Shown piece by piece: positions 16,523 through 24,744 of a stretch of DNA of 64,000 bases (positions are counted from its first letter, which is position 1; each line of letters starts with the position of its first letter). Both the position numbers and the translations under genes were made by a program. Source of the stretch: RYN-111 sp963760125 (GTDB lineage: Bacteria; Actinomycetota; Actinomycetes; Mycobacteriales; SCTD01); contig CAVXBV010000012.1 in the NCBI GenBank assembly GCA_963760125.1, positions 244,369 to 308,368 on the forward strand. The letters are read 5' to 3'. The notes below the pieces were generated by a model, which was given only the letters and a program-made list of their open reading frames with translations, ran no database searches and was not told where the DNA came from.

Positions 16523-18152
16523 CCACGCGCTCCAGCGCACGACCGGCAAGCAGCAGCGCCGCCCCGTCTCCTGCGAGCACCGCCCACAGCGGCGCGCGGG
16601 ACGAGCGGTGCTGTGGCGTGTCCAGGGAGGCCGGGACGCGCCACAACTGGAGTTCGGGCGTGGTCAGCACCGGCTGCAGGCCCTCGAGCCGGCGCGCCTC
16701 CGCTGCGGCGTCGAAGCCTCGCGTGGTCACCTCCACGAGGACGAGGTCCACACCTTCAGCGGCAAGGTAGGTCCGCAGCGGGCCGCCCGCCATGACGGCC
16801 GCATCCAGCCGGTCGGCCACCGGATCCTCGCCCCGCACCGACCCGCGCGACAGCGGCAGGTCGTCATCCACGACCACCCGGCCACGGAGCCAGCGCGGCG
16901 CGGGATCGAGCACCGTGCGATCACCCGTCCACGGATAGGCGCGGTACAGGCTCCACGGCAGGACGAGGACGGTTCTGTCTCCCGCGGCGTCGGCCACCTG
17001 CTGCCAGGCCGCGGGGTAGCTGCTCTCACGCAGCCGCCCGCTCTCGCCCCAGGCCGAGCCGGGCAGCGCCGCCAGCGGGGCCAGGACGGCAAGGACACCG
17101 GCGGCCACGCGGGTGCGCGGCCCGGTCAGGCTCTCCTGCGCCCGAGCCACCCCGCACCCGGCGGCGACGGCGATCAGCAGGACCAGCGGCGCCACCCACT
17201 TCTGGCCGTCCCGGAGCAGGCCGGTCGCGGGCACCTCGCGCACGGCCCACCGCAACGCGCCGGCCAGACCGGGCAGCCGGCCGAGCAGCGCGAGCAGCAG
17301 CCCCGTGCCCGCGGCAAAGGCGAGCCGCGGGCCGAGGGCTCGCACCAGCCGCGGCAGTCCTGCAGCGGCGAGGAGCAGCACGACCAGGGCAGCCGCGAGA
17401 CCGGCCGTACGGCCAGGGGGTACGGCGGCAGGGGCCCAGACTCCGCCGCCGGTGAGCAGGCTGCCGACCACGCCCAGGGGCGTGTCCGCCCGACTCGCAA
17501 AGGCCGCGACGCCTGCGGGGTCGCCCCCGGGCAACCCGCCGGGGCTCAGCAGCGCCGGCACGGCCCACGGGAGGGCGAGCACCGCCGTGGCAGCCAGTGC
17601 CCGCAGGGGGCGGCCGCAGACCACGACGACGAGCGCGACGAGCAGACCGGACGAGGCGCCACCGACCGCGCCGACGGCCAGGCACAGGACCGCCGGCCAG
17701 GCCGGGTCTCCTCGACGCCAGGCGAGTGCTGCCCGCGCCGCCCACGGCAGGACCGCCCACCCGATCAGCAGGGCCCACTGACCGAGGAGGAGTCGCTCGT
17801 GCAGGTAGGCCGACCAGCCGTAGGCCGTCGCCGCGGCCGCCGCGGGAGCCCACCCGTCGACGGGGACGAGACGAGCGGCGCCCCATGCGGCACCGACGAC
17901 GATCGCCACCAGCACGAGGTCCTGCAGCCAGCCGCCAGGGACCACGCGGCTGGCCAGGGCGACCGCGAGATCACTGGGCACGGCGCGAGGAACGCCGTCC
18001 AGCCCGAGCAGCGAACCGGTGAGCGGCAACCGAGGCACGAAGACCATGTCGCGGACCAGCACGAAGCCAGGGCCGATGAGCGGCGCGAGAAGGAGGGCTG
18101 CCAGCGCCGCTCCGACGAGCAGACCGGCCCGTGAGCCCGGACGCTGGTGCAC
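16494..18152 (-). CDS. Multi-pass membrane protein, Rv0226c-like (GT-C-like)
   Basis: The 552-aa protein has some ten hydrophobic helices, starting with LLVGAALAALLLAPLIGPGF and VLVRDMVFVPR, followed by a C-terminal soluble part (from about 380) containing TVLVLPWSLYRAYPWTGDRTVLDP and DLVLVEV. The layout resembles the membrane domain plus periplasmic tail of AftD-like GT-C proteins, though it is shorter. As I recall, M. tuberculosis Rv0226c occupies the same spot beside the same glycosyltransferase. The GTG at 18152, rather than the open frame to 18200, is chosen because TAGGGT is 7 nt upstream. A lipid-linked glycan enzyme or transporter role is inferred from context. Confidence 0.7.
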   Translation of the reverse strand: MHQRPGSRAGLLVGAALAALLLAPLIGPGFVLVRDMVFVPRLPLTGSLLGLDGVPRAVPSDLAVALASRVVPGGWLQDLVLVAIVVGAAWGAARLVPVDGWAPAAAAATAYGWSAYLHERLLLGQWALLIGWAVLPWAARAALAWRRGDPAWPAVLCLAVGAVGGASSGLLVALVVVVCGRPLRALAATAVLALPWAVPALLSPGGLPGGDPAGVAAFASRADTPLGVVGSLLTGGGVWAPAAVPPGRTAGLAAALVVLLLAAAGLPRLVRALGPRLAFAAGTGLLLALLGRLPGLAGALRWAVREVPATGLLRDGQKWVAPLVLLIAVAAGCGVARAQESLTGPRTRVAAGVLAVLAPLAALPGSAWGESGRLRESSYPAAWQQVADAAGDRTVLVLPWSLYRAYPWTGDRTVLDPAPRWLRGRVVVDDDLPLSRGSVRGEDPVADRLDAAVMAGGPLRTYLAAEGVDLVLVEVTTRGFDAAAEARRLEGLQPVLTTPELQLWRVPASLDTPQHRSSRAPLWAVLAGDGAALLLAGRALERVATGRRRTRQ

Positions 18153-18159
18153 GAGGCGG

Positions 18160-18165
18160 ACCCTA
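18160..18165 (-). promoter_or_regulatory. -10-like hexamer (TAGGGT) for the Rv0226c-like gene
   Basis: TAGGGT on the minus strand is 7 nt before the GTG at 18152. It lies in a 36-bp gap shared with the divergent flippase promoter. Confidence 0.5.
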
Positions 18166-18176
18166 GCCGCCGGCAC

Positions 18177-18182
18177 TACGGT
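18177..18182 (+). promoter_or_regulatory. -10-like hexamer (TACGGT) for the flippase
   Basis: TACGGT lies 6 nt before the GTG at 18189. The two divergent -10-like hexamers are only 11 bp apart, so polymerase binding at one should exclude the other. Confidence 0.5.
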
Positions 18183-18188
18183 GCACAC

Positions 18189-19463
18189 GTGGAGGACCAC
18201 CCGCCGGCCGTCGTGCTGGTTCCGGCCTCGGCGGACTCAGCCGGGCTGGTGGACCCCGGCACCGAGGACGGCCGGCGCTCGCTCGCCCGCGGGGGCAGCC
18301 TCGTCGCGCCGGCCCTGGCCCTGGTCAACCTCGTCGGCTACCTGCTGGCTGTCGTGGCCTCGCAGACCCTCGACCAGAACCGCTACGGCGAGCTCAACGC
18401 GCTCCTCGGCGCCCTGCTCATCGCCTCGGTCCCCGCCTTGGCGCTGCAGGCCGTCGTGGCACGGTCGGTCGCCCGCCGTCCGGTCTCGGAGCGGGCGGGG
18501 GGTCGCGAGCGCGCCCTGCTCCTGCGCTGCACGGTCATCGGCGTCGCCGTCGCTGCTGCCGCCGCGGCCGTGGCGCCGGCGCTCGCGGCCTTCGTGCACA
18601 GCGGCGTCGACAGCCCGCTGTGGCTGGCGGCGAACCTGCTCCCCCTGACGGTGCTGTCCGGAGCCATGGGCCTGCTGCAAGGGGCCGAGCGGTTCGGCGG
18701 CCTCGCCCTCGTCATCGTCGCGCAGGGTCTTGGCAAGGTCGTCGCCCTGGTGCCCCTCGCCCTCAACGGTGGCCCGGCCGCGGTGCTGGCCGGGCTGGCT
18801 GCCGGTACGGCGCTGGCAGCCCTGCTCGCACTCACCCTCCTCTCCCGGTCCGGACGTGGCCTGCACGGTCCGGCCCCGGCCGACCTGCCCGGCGGGCGGG
18901 AGACGCTCGCCGCCGCCGGTGGCCTGTTCGCGCTGCTGGCACTGGCCAACCTCGACGTCCTGCTCGCTCGCAACACCTTGGGCGGCAACGCCTCCGGTGA
19001 GTACGGCGCGGGGGCAGTGTGCGCCAAAGCAGCCTTCTGGTTCCCGCAGGCCGTTGCCGTCATCGTGTTCCCTCGGCTGTCGGAACCCGACGCGGGACGC
19101 GCGGTGCTCCGGCGGGCCGTTGCGGCGATCAGTGCCCTGTGGCTCCTGGAGCTCGTCGGTGCGCTGCTGCTCGCCCGGCCCGTCCTGGAGCTCACCTTCG
19201 GCGAGGGCTACGGCTCTCTCGCGCCGGTCGTCCCCCTCTTCGTCCTGCAGGGCGGGGGCTTGGCCGTCGTGCAGCTGCTGGTGTACCGCGCCATCGCGAC
19301 CCGCGACCCGGTGCCGGCTCGGTTGGTCCTGGCTGCCGTACCGCTCGAGGCGGTCCTGGTCCTCGGGCTCGGCCTGGACCGGGTCGGTGAGGTGATCGCG
19401 ACCGCTGCTGGCCTCGCCCTCGTCCTGACGGTCGCGCTACTGGCGCGCAGCTCCCAGGCCTGA
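18189..19463 (+). CDS. Polysaccharide/oligosaccharide flippase (MOP superfamily)
   Basis: This 424-aa protein is almost wholly membrane helices, with about twelve segments. It shows Wzx/MurJ-like patterns: LDQNRYGELNALLGALLIASVPALAL near the N-terminus and GEYGAGAVCAKAAFWFPQAVAVIVFPRLSE after the central loop. Such proteins flip undecaprenyl- or decaprenyl-linked glycans across the membrane. The GTG at 18189 is preferred to the ATG at 18147 because TACGGT is 6 nt upstream and the intergenic space is shared with the divergent gene. Its position beside AftD-like, glycosyltransferase and GT-C-like genes suggests transport of the lipid-linked product they make. Confidence 0.8.
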   Translation: MEDHPPAVVLVPASADSAGLVDPGTEDGRRSLARGGSLVAPALALVNLVGYLLAVVASQTLDQNRYGELNALLGALLIASVPALALQAVVARSVARRPVSERAGGRERALLLRCTVIGVAVAAAAAAVAPALAAFVHSGVDSPLWLAANLLPLTVLSGAMGLLQGAERFGGLALVIVAQGLGKVVALVPLALNGGPAAVLAGLAAGTALAALLALTLLSRSGRGLHGPAPADLPGGRETLAAAGGLFALLALANLDVLLARNTLGGNASGEYGAGAVCAKAAFWFPQAVAVIVFPRLSEPDAGRAVLRRAVAAISALWLLELVGALLLARPVLELTFGEGYGSLAPVVPLFVLQGGGLAVVQLLVYRAIATRDPVPARLVLAAVPLEAVLVLGLGLDRVGEVIATAAGLALVLTVALLARSSQA

Positions 19464-19492
19464 CGTCCGGGACGTCGTAGTCCCTTCAGGCC
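19457..19492 (+). terminator. Terminator-like hairpin at the flippase stop
   Basis: GGCCTGA pairs with TCAGGCC on the outside and GACGTCC with GGACGTC on the inside. It overlaps the flippase stop codon and separates it from the first liv operon. Confidence 0.6.
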
Positions 19493-19580
19493 ATCTTGGG
19501 CCCGAGCGCTTCCGCTGGCCTGACCCCGCGCGCACACTCCGGGCACGTACTTGACAACGTCACGCAACGAAGCGGGGACC

Positions 19581-21485
19581 GTGGACACCTTCTTGGCGCT
19601 CGGAGTTGCCGGCCTCGTGATGGGCTGCGTCTACGCCCTGACGGCCTCCGGGCTGGTGGTGACCTACCGGACGTCGGGGGTCTTCAACATCGCGCACGGA
19701 GCGGTCGGCATGGTCGGGGCCTTCACCTACTGGGAGCTCACCGTCCAGCACCGGGTCCCGCAGCTGGCCGCGCTGGTCCTCGTGGTCCTCGTGCTGGCAC
19801 CGTTGCTCGGCGCCGGGATCGAGCGGGTCCTGCTGCGCCGGCTGTCCGGAGCGCCCCTGGACGTGACCCTCACCGTGACGATCGGCCTGCTCCTGCTGCT
19901 GATCGGTCTGACCCAGGTGATCTGGCCCACGACGGACGTGCACCGGCTGCCTCCGTTCCTGCTCGGACACCAGGTGACCGTGCTCGGTGTCGTCCTCACC
20001 GCCCACCAGCTGATCATCATCGGCGCTGCGGTCGCTGTCTCGCTCGGCCTGTGGGCGTTCCTCCACCTGTCGCGGACCGGCGTCACCATGCGCGCGGTCG
20101 TCGACGACCGCGAGCTCGCCGCCCTGACCGGCGCGTCACCTTCGCGCGTCGGCATGCTCGGCTGGGGGCTGGGTTCCTCGCTCGCGGCGCTCGCCGGGGT
20201 CCTGCTCGCCTCGCAGGTCCAGCTCGACGCGGTCTCCCTCACGCTGCTCGTCGTCAACGGGTACGCCGCAGCCGTCGTGGGACGCCTCGCCTCCCTGCCG
20301 CTGGTCTTCGCGGGTGGGCTCCTGCTCGGCCTCACGCAGTCCATGGCCGTCGGCTACCTCAACCTCGACTGGCTCAGCCAGCTGCAGCCGGTCATCCCGA
20401 TGGTGTTCCTGTTCCTCGCGCTGCTGGTGCTCCCGCAGGGGCGCGTCAGGGCCTCGCGGGCCACGACCCTCGTGGCGCCGAGGGTCGCGGGCCTCCGGCA
20501 GTCCCTGCTCGGAGCGCTCGCCCTAGTCGCGGTGGCTGCCCTCGCCGCGACCGTGCTCCCGGGAGCCAACGTCGATGTCGTCACGCACGGCGTCGCCATC
20601 AGTCTGATCCTGCTGAGCCTGGTCCCCCTGACCGGCTACAGCGGCCAGGTGTCGCTGTGCCAGCTCAGCTTCGCCGGACTGGGCGCGGTCGTGATGGCCC
20701 GCGCCGACGGCGGGTCCGGTTCGGTGTGGGCCCTGCTGCTGGCCATCGCCGTACCCGCCGGGATCGGTGCGGCCGTCGCGCTGCCGGCTCTGCGGCTGCG
20801 TGGGCTCTACCTGGCGCTGGCGACGCTCGCGTTGGCCTTCGCCATGGAGACGGCGGTGTTCAGCAACGCGTCGGTGATGACCGACTCGCTGTCGCTGCGG
20901 GTCCCGCGCCCCGACGTCGGGATCGACCTGTCGAACGACCGGCTGTACCTCGTCGCTGTCTGTGTCGCCTTCGCCGTCGTCGGCTGCGCCGTGCTGGCGC
21001 TGCGTCGGTCCTCCCTGGGGCGGCGACTGGTCGCGCTCGGCGACTCCCCCACCGGTGCGGCGACGATCGGCATCGGCACGACGACGACCAAGCTCGCCGT
21101 CTTCACCCTGTCGGCCGGCATCGCTGGGCTCGGCGGAGCCCTCCTCGGTGGTCAGCAGGGCGCCATCGGGAGCACCGACTTCGGCCTGGTGCTGAGCATG
21201 ACGCTGTTGCTGATGGCCGTGATCTGGGGCATCCGCACCGTGAGCGGGGTGCTGCTCGCCGGAGTCCTGTTCCAAGCGGGCCCACTCCTGCAGGACGCGC
21301 TCGGCGGGGCGAACGGCGTCCTTCCCCTGCTGGTCGGGCTCGGTGCGGTCGGTCTGGGTCGTCAGCAGAACGGCGTCGTCGTCGGTGTGGCCGACGCGCT
21401 GCGCGATCGGCGGCACCGCGCGCCTGAGGTCGTCCCGTCGGAGATCGTCCAGGAGGAGGTGCTCGTCGGTGCTGCAGGTCGATGA
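19581..21485 (+). CDS. Fused LivH-LivM branched-chain amino-acid-type ABC permease
   Basis: The 634-aa protein joins two permeases that are usually separate. Residues ~1-290 are LivH-like (GCVYALTASGLVVTYRTSGVFNIAHGAVGMVGA) and residues ~310-600 are LivM-like (SLVPLTGYSGQVSLCQLSFAGLGAVVMA, LRLRGLYLALATLALAFAMET). Both carry the cytoplasmic loops that contact the ATPases. I chose the GTG at 19581 because GCGGGG lies just upstream and the preceding codons contain TTGACA, which is more promoter-like than coding. The last 17 bp overlap livG. The set HM-G-F-SBP here is a complete importer for a hydrophobic amino acid or related compound; the substrate is not determined. Confidence 0.88.
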   Translation: MDTFLALGVAGLVMGCVYALTASGLVVTYRTSGVFNIAHGAVGMVGAFTYWELTVQHRVPQLAALVLVVLVLAPLLGAGIERVLLRRLSGAPLDVTLTVTIGLLLLLIGLTQVIWPTTDVHRLPPFLLGHQVTVLGVVLTAHQLIIIGAAVAVSLGLWAFLHLSRTGVTMRAVVDDRELAALTGASPSRVGMLGWGLGSSLAALAGVLLASQVQLDAVSLTLLVVNGYAAAVVGRLASLPLVFAGGLLLGLTQSMAVGYLNLDWLSQLQPVIPMVFLFLALLVLPQGRVRASRATTLVAPRVAGLRQSLLGALALVAVAALAATVLPGANVDVVTHGVAISLILLSLVPLTGYSGQVSLCQLSFAGLGAVVMARADGGSGSVWALLLAIAVPAGIGAAVALPALRLRGLYLALATLALAFAMETAVFSNASVMTDSLSLRVPRPDVGIDLSNDRLYLVAVCVAFAVVGCAVLALRRSSLGRRLVALGDSPTGAATIGIGTTTTKLAVFTLSAGIAGLGGALLGGQQGAIGSTDFGLVLSMTLLLMAVIWGIRTVSGVLLAGVLFQAGPLLQDALGGANGVLPLLVGLGAVGLGRQQNGVVVGVADALRDRRHRAPEVVPSEIVQEEVLVGAAGR

Positions 21486-22230
21486 GGTGACGGTCCGCTT
21501 CGGCGGAGTGACGGCCCTGGACGGCGTATGCCTCACGGCGCCCGACGGACAGGTCACAGGCCTCATCGGGCCGAACGGCGCCGGGAAGACCACGCTGTTC
21601 GACGTCGTCACCGGCTTGCGCCGTCCGCGCCAAGGCCGGGTGTCGCTCGACGGACGTGACGTGACGCGGCTCGGTCCCGGCCGGCGCGCACGCCGGGGTC
21701 TGGGCCGCACGTTCCAACGGCTGGAGGTCTTCGGTTCGCTGTCGGTGCACGACAACGTCCTGCTCGCGGCCGAGGTCGAGGGCGGACTTCGGCGGTGGGG
21801 GTCCGGCGCCCGGCGTACCGCCGCAGATCTCTTGGACCGCACCGGGCTGGCAGCGGTCGCCGATCGACCGGCCAGCGAGCTTCCCACCGGTACGGCTCGC
21901 GTCCTCGAAGTGGCGCGGGCCCTGGCGACCCGTCCCACCACCCTGCTGCTCGACGAGCCGGGGTCGGGGCTGGACGAGGCTGAGAGCCGGGCGCTCGGAG
22001 ACCTGCTGCTGGACGTGGCCGCCTCAGGGACAGCGGTGCTGCTCGTCGAGCACGACGTCGATCTCGTCATGCGGGTCTGCACCGGCGTCACGGTCCTCGA
22101 CTTCGGTCAGGTGCTCTCCGAGGGCGCCCCCGAGCAGGTGCGTTCCGACACCCGGGTGCAGCAGGCCTACCTCGGGAGCGCCGTGCCCGAGCCGCGCGGC
22201 GCGACGCACGACCAGGAGGTTGAGGCATGA
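21469..22230 (+). CDS. livG: Liv-type ABC transporter ATP-binding protein (LivG-like)
   Basis: This 253-aa ATPase has Walker A GLIGPNGAGKTT, a Q-loop region GLGRTFQRLEVFGSLSV typical of LivG, Walker B TTLLLDEPGSGLDEAE and the switch His in VLLVEHDVDLVMRVC. The signature region reads ASELPTGTARVLEVARALA, where LivG normally has LPYGDQRRLEIARALA, so the signature is degenerate (contrast the second livG at 29038). The GTG at 21469 follows AGGAGGAGG by about 9 nt and overlaps the permease end. It forms the heteromeric ATPase with the next gene. Whether the altered signature weakens ATP hydrolysis at one site is unknown. Confidence 0.88.
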   Translation: MLQVDEVTVRFGGVTALDGVCLTAPDGQVTGLIGPNGAGKTTLFDVVTGLRRPRQGRVSLDGRDVTRLGPGRRARRGLGRTFQRLEVFGSLSVHDNVLLAAEVEGGLRRWGSGARRTAADLLDRTGLAAVADRPASELPTGTARVLEVARALATRPTTLLLDEPGSGLDEAESRALGDLLLDVAASGTAVLLVEHDVDLVMRVCTGVTVLDFGQVLSEGAPEQVRSDTRVQQAYLGSAVPEPRGATHDQEVEA

Positions 22231-22967
22231 CCCCGCTCCCCGCGCCCCGGCCCTCGGGCGAGCAGGCCCCGGCCCTCCAGATGCGCAGGGTGCACGCCGG
22301 CTACGGCCGCGTCGAGGTCCTTCACGGGGTCGACCTCGTCGTCCCCGCCCGCGGGATCGTGGCTCTCCTCGGACCCAATGGGGCGGGCAAGACCACGCTC
22401 CTTCGCGTGGTCTCGGGACGCACGCCGGTCACGTCGGGTCAGGTGCTGCTGCGCGGTGAACCGCTGGCCGGCCGGTCGGCCGAGCGTCTCGCGCGCACTG
22501 GCCTGTGCAGCATCCCCGAGGGGAGGGGCGTCTTCCCCAACCTCACGGTGGCGGACAACCTCCGCATGTGGACGCACCGCGGGGTGCGCCGCTCGGACGT
22601 CGAGCAGCAGGCCTTCGCCCGGTTCCCCAAGCTGGGGCAGCGACGCTCCCAGCTCGCGGGCACGCTGTCCGGCGGTGAGCAGCAGATGCTCGCCATGAGC
22701 CGCGCCCTCACCACCTCGCCGGACGTTCTGCTCCTCGACGAGATCTCCATGGGGCTCGCGCCTGTGATCGTGGAGGAGCTCTTCGGCCTCGTCGCCATCA
22801 TCGCCGAGGAGGGCGTTCCCGTTCTCCTCGTCGAGCAGTTCGCCCGTACCGCGCTCGAGGTCGCCGACACCGCGGTCGTGCTCGCCGGTGGACGCGTTCG
22901 CGCCACCGGCACCCCCGACGAGGTCCGTGACCTCGTCGTCGACGCCTACCTGTCCCCCTCGTCCTGA
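22227..22967 (+). CDS. livF: Liv-type ABC transporter ATP-binding protein (LivF-like)
   Basis: This 246-aa ATPase has Walker A LLGPNGAGKTTLLR, a LivF-type Q-loop CSIPEGRGVFPNLTVADNLRM, the intact signature TLSGGEQQMLAMSRAL, Walker B VLLLDEISMGLAP and switch motif VLLVEQFARTAL. It overlaps the livG stop by 4 bp (ATGA), so the two are translationally coupled. The aspartate-glutamate pair of Walker B reads DE, so this subunit should hydrolyse ATP. It powers the fused permease upstream. Confidence 0.9.
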   Translation: MTPLPAPRPSGEQAPALQMRRVHAGYGRVEVLHGVDLVVPARGIVALLGPNGAGKTTLLRVVSGRTPVTSGQVLLRGEPLAGRSAERLARTGLCSIPEGRGVFPNLTVADNLRMWTHRGVRRSDVEQQAFARFPKLGQRRSQLAGTLSGGEQQMLAMSRALTTSPDVLLLDEISMGLAPVIVEELFGLVAIIAEEGVPVLLVEQFARTALEVADTAVVLAGGRVRATGTPDEVRDLVVDAYLSPSS

Positions 22968-22990
22968 CCCGATCTCGCTAGGAGCCCGCT

Positions 22991-24250
22991 GTGCTGCACG
23001 TCCACCCGCTCGCTCGACCGGCAACCGCGCTCGTCGCGGGCCTCCTCCTTCTCACCGGCTGCAGCGGATCGGGGACGAAAGCCTCCTCCGACGCCACGCC
23101 CGACCCGACGATCACCTCCAACGCCAACGGTGAACCGATCCTCATCGGGAACATCGTGGACCTGACAGGACCGATCACCGGCCTGTTCAAGGGCGCGCGG
23201 GAGGCCATGGATGCCTACGTCGCGAAGGTCAACGCCGAAGGGGGCCTCGACGGTCGGCCGCTCCAGCTGGTCACCGCCGACTCGAAGATCGACTGCAACG
23301 GCACCCGGGCGGCCTATGAGCAGATCGCCCCCAAGGTCGAGGCGTTCGTGGGCAACATCAGCGCCCTCGACGGGTGCGCGGCTGACGTCCTTCCCAAGTA
23401 CCCGAAGCTCCCCGCTGTCTTCCAGCAGCTCAACCCGGACCTCGCGAAGATCGCGACGGTCCTGACCCCCGCGCCGCGACCGCCGGGCCAGAGCATCGGC
23501 GCCTACAAGTACATCGCGGACAAGAACCCCGGTGCCATCGAGAAGATCGGCCTGCTGGTCAACACCCGCACGGCCTTCTCCGCCAAGCAGCTGCGCGCCG
23601 GCCTCGAGTCGCTGGGCGGCAAGGTGGTCTACACCCGCGAGGTCCAGATCGACGTCCAGACCGACTACACGGCCGACGTCATCAAGATGCGGTCGGCCGG
23701 GGTGCAGTGGCTGTCCCTCGACGGCTACAACATCGAGACGATCGCCCGCATCCTGGACGACGCCAAGCAGCAGAACTGGAAGCCCAAGGTCATCACGTCA
23801 GCCCCGGCGTACGACGGGAACTTCTTCTCCGTGGCCGACCCGGCCGCCGCCGAGGGCGTCTACCTCCCCTTGCAGACCGCGATGTTCCTCGGCGAGGACC
23901 GCGCCGACAGCGCGGGCGTGGACGAGTACCTCACCTGGCTGAAGAAGGTCCACCCAGGGGCCAAGCCCGACCTGTTCGGTGCCAACGCCTGGGCTGCCGG
24001 GATGCTGTACACGCAGGCGCGCACGGCCGCCGGCGGTGCGAAGGCGACGCCATCCGACGTGGTGCAGGCGCTCATCAAGACGACGTCCTTCGACGCCGAC
24101 GGGCTGCTGGCCGAGGCCAACCCCGGCGACCAGAAGCCTGCCACGTGCTGGCTGGTGGCCCGCATCGCGGGCGGCAAGTACGTCCGTGAGGCCCCCGACA
24201 AGGGCTTCAGCTGCGAGGACGCGACCTTCGTCCCGTACACCGGTAGCTGA
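22991..24250 (+). CDS. Liv-type ABC transporter substrate-binding lipoprotein
   Basis: This 419-aa lipoprotein has the lipobox LLLLTGC with Cys24 after a short signal peptide, then a Ser/Thr-rich linker. The type-I periplasmic-binding fold (Peripla_BP_6) is seen in ILIGNIVDLTGPITGLFKGAREAMDAYVAKVNAEGG and in later strands such as VKAFVGNISALDG-like and WLSLDGYNIETIARIL. Four internal cysteines (for example DCNGT, GCAAD, TCWLV, SCEDA) may make disulfides. The GTG start has TAGGAG 7 nt upstream. It is the last gene of the HM-G-F-SBP operon. The ligand is not predictable; it differs clearly from the second locus's binding protein. Confidence 0.9.
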   Translation: MLHVHPLARPATALVAGLLLLTGCSGSGTKASSDATPDPTITSNANGEPILIGNIVDLTGPITGLFKGAREAMDAYVAKVNAEGGLDGRPLQLVTADSKIDCNGTRAAYEQIAPKVEAFVGNISALDGCAADVLPKYPKLPAVFQQLNPDLAKIATVLTPAPRPPGQSIGAYKYIADKNPGAIEKIGLLVNTRTAFSAKQLRAGLESLGGKVVYTREVQIDVQTDYTADVIKMRSAGVQWLSLDGYNIETIARILDDAKQQNWKPKVITSAPAYDGNFFSVADPAAAEGVYLPLQTAMFLGEDRADSAGVDEYLTWLKKVHPGAKPDLFGANAWAAGMLYTQARTAAGGAKATPSDVVQALIKTTSFDADGLLAEANPGDQKPATCWLVARIAGGKYVREAPDKGFSCEDATFVPYTGS

Positions 24251-24255
24251 GGGGG

Positions 24256-24735
24256 GTGGACCGGCAGGGGCAGCTCGGCACGGTCCACCGCTCCCTGGCC
24301 GACCTGCACCGGCTCACCTCGACCCGCCGCGGCTTCGCTGACCTGATGGCCGCGGCGGGGCTGGATCTCACGCGTCCGTCAGCGGACGCGCTGCGACGGG
24401 TCTGCCGTGCCGGTCCCCTCGCGATGGGGGCGCTCGCCGCCGCCGAGCACCAGGACCCCGGCGCGATGGCCCGCCTCGTGTCCTCCCTCGAGGAGGGCGG
24501 TCTCCTGCGGAGGACACGCAGCGAGACGGACGGCCGGGTGACCGTGGTGCACGCCACACCGGCGGGGCTGCGAGTTGCTGCCCGCGTCGAGCGCGCCGAG
24601 ATCGACCACCTCCAGCGGGCCCTTCGCGAACTCGACGACGACGAGCTCGTGGCGTCGGCTCAGGTTCTCGAGCGACTGCTGACCTTGTTGCGCGCGGCGG
24701 CTCAACGGGCGGGCGGCGCTCGAGCCGGTGCCTGA
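24256..24735 (+). CDS. MarR-like winged-helix regulator
   Basis: This 159-aa protein has a MarR-like core. ALRRVCRAGPLAMGALAAAEHQDPGAMARLVSSLEEGGLLRRTRSETDGRVTVV matches the helix-turn-helix and the charged beta-wing with the D-x-R. Flanking helices (DHLQRALRELDDDELVASAQVLERLLTLL) would dimerise. The GTG start sits just 5 bp after the transporter gene with GAGGGGG upstream, so it is probably co-transcribed and may regulate the liv operon. That regulatory link is inferred from position only. It converges on polA with a 9-bp gap. Confidence 0.8.
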   Translation: MDRQGQLGTVHRSLADLHRLTSTRRGFADLMAAAGLDLTRPSADALRRVCRAGPLAMGALAAAEHQDPGAMARLVSSLEEGGLLRRTRSETDGRVTVVHATPAGLRVAARVERAEIDHLQRALRELDDDELVASAQVLERLLTLLRAAAQRAGGARAGA

Positions 24736-24744
24736 CGGGACCGC

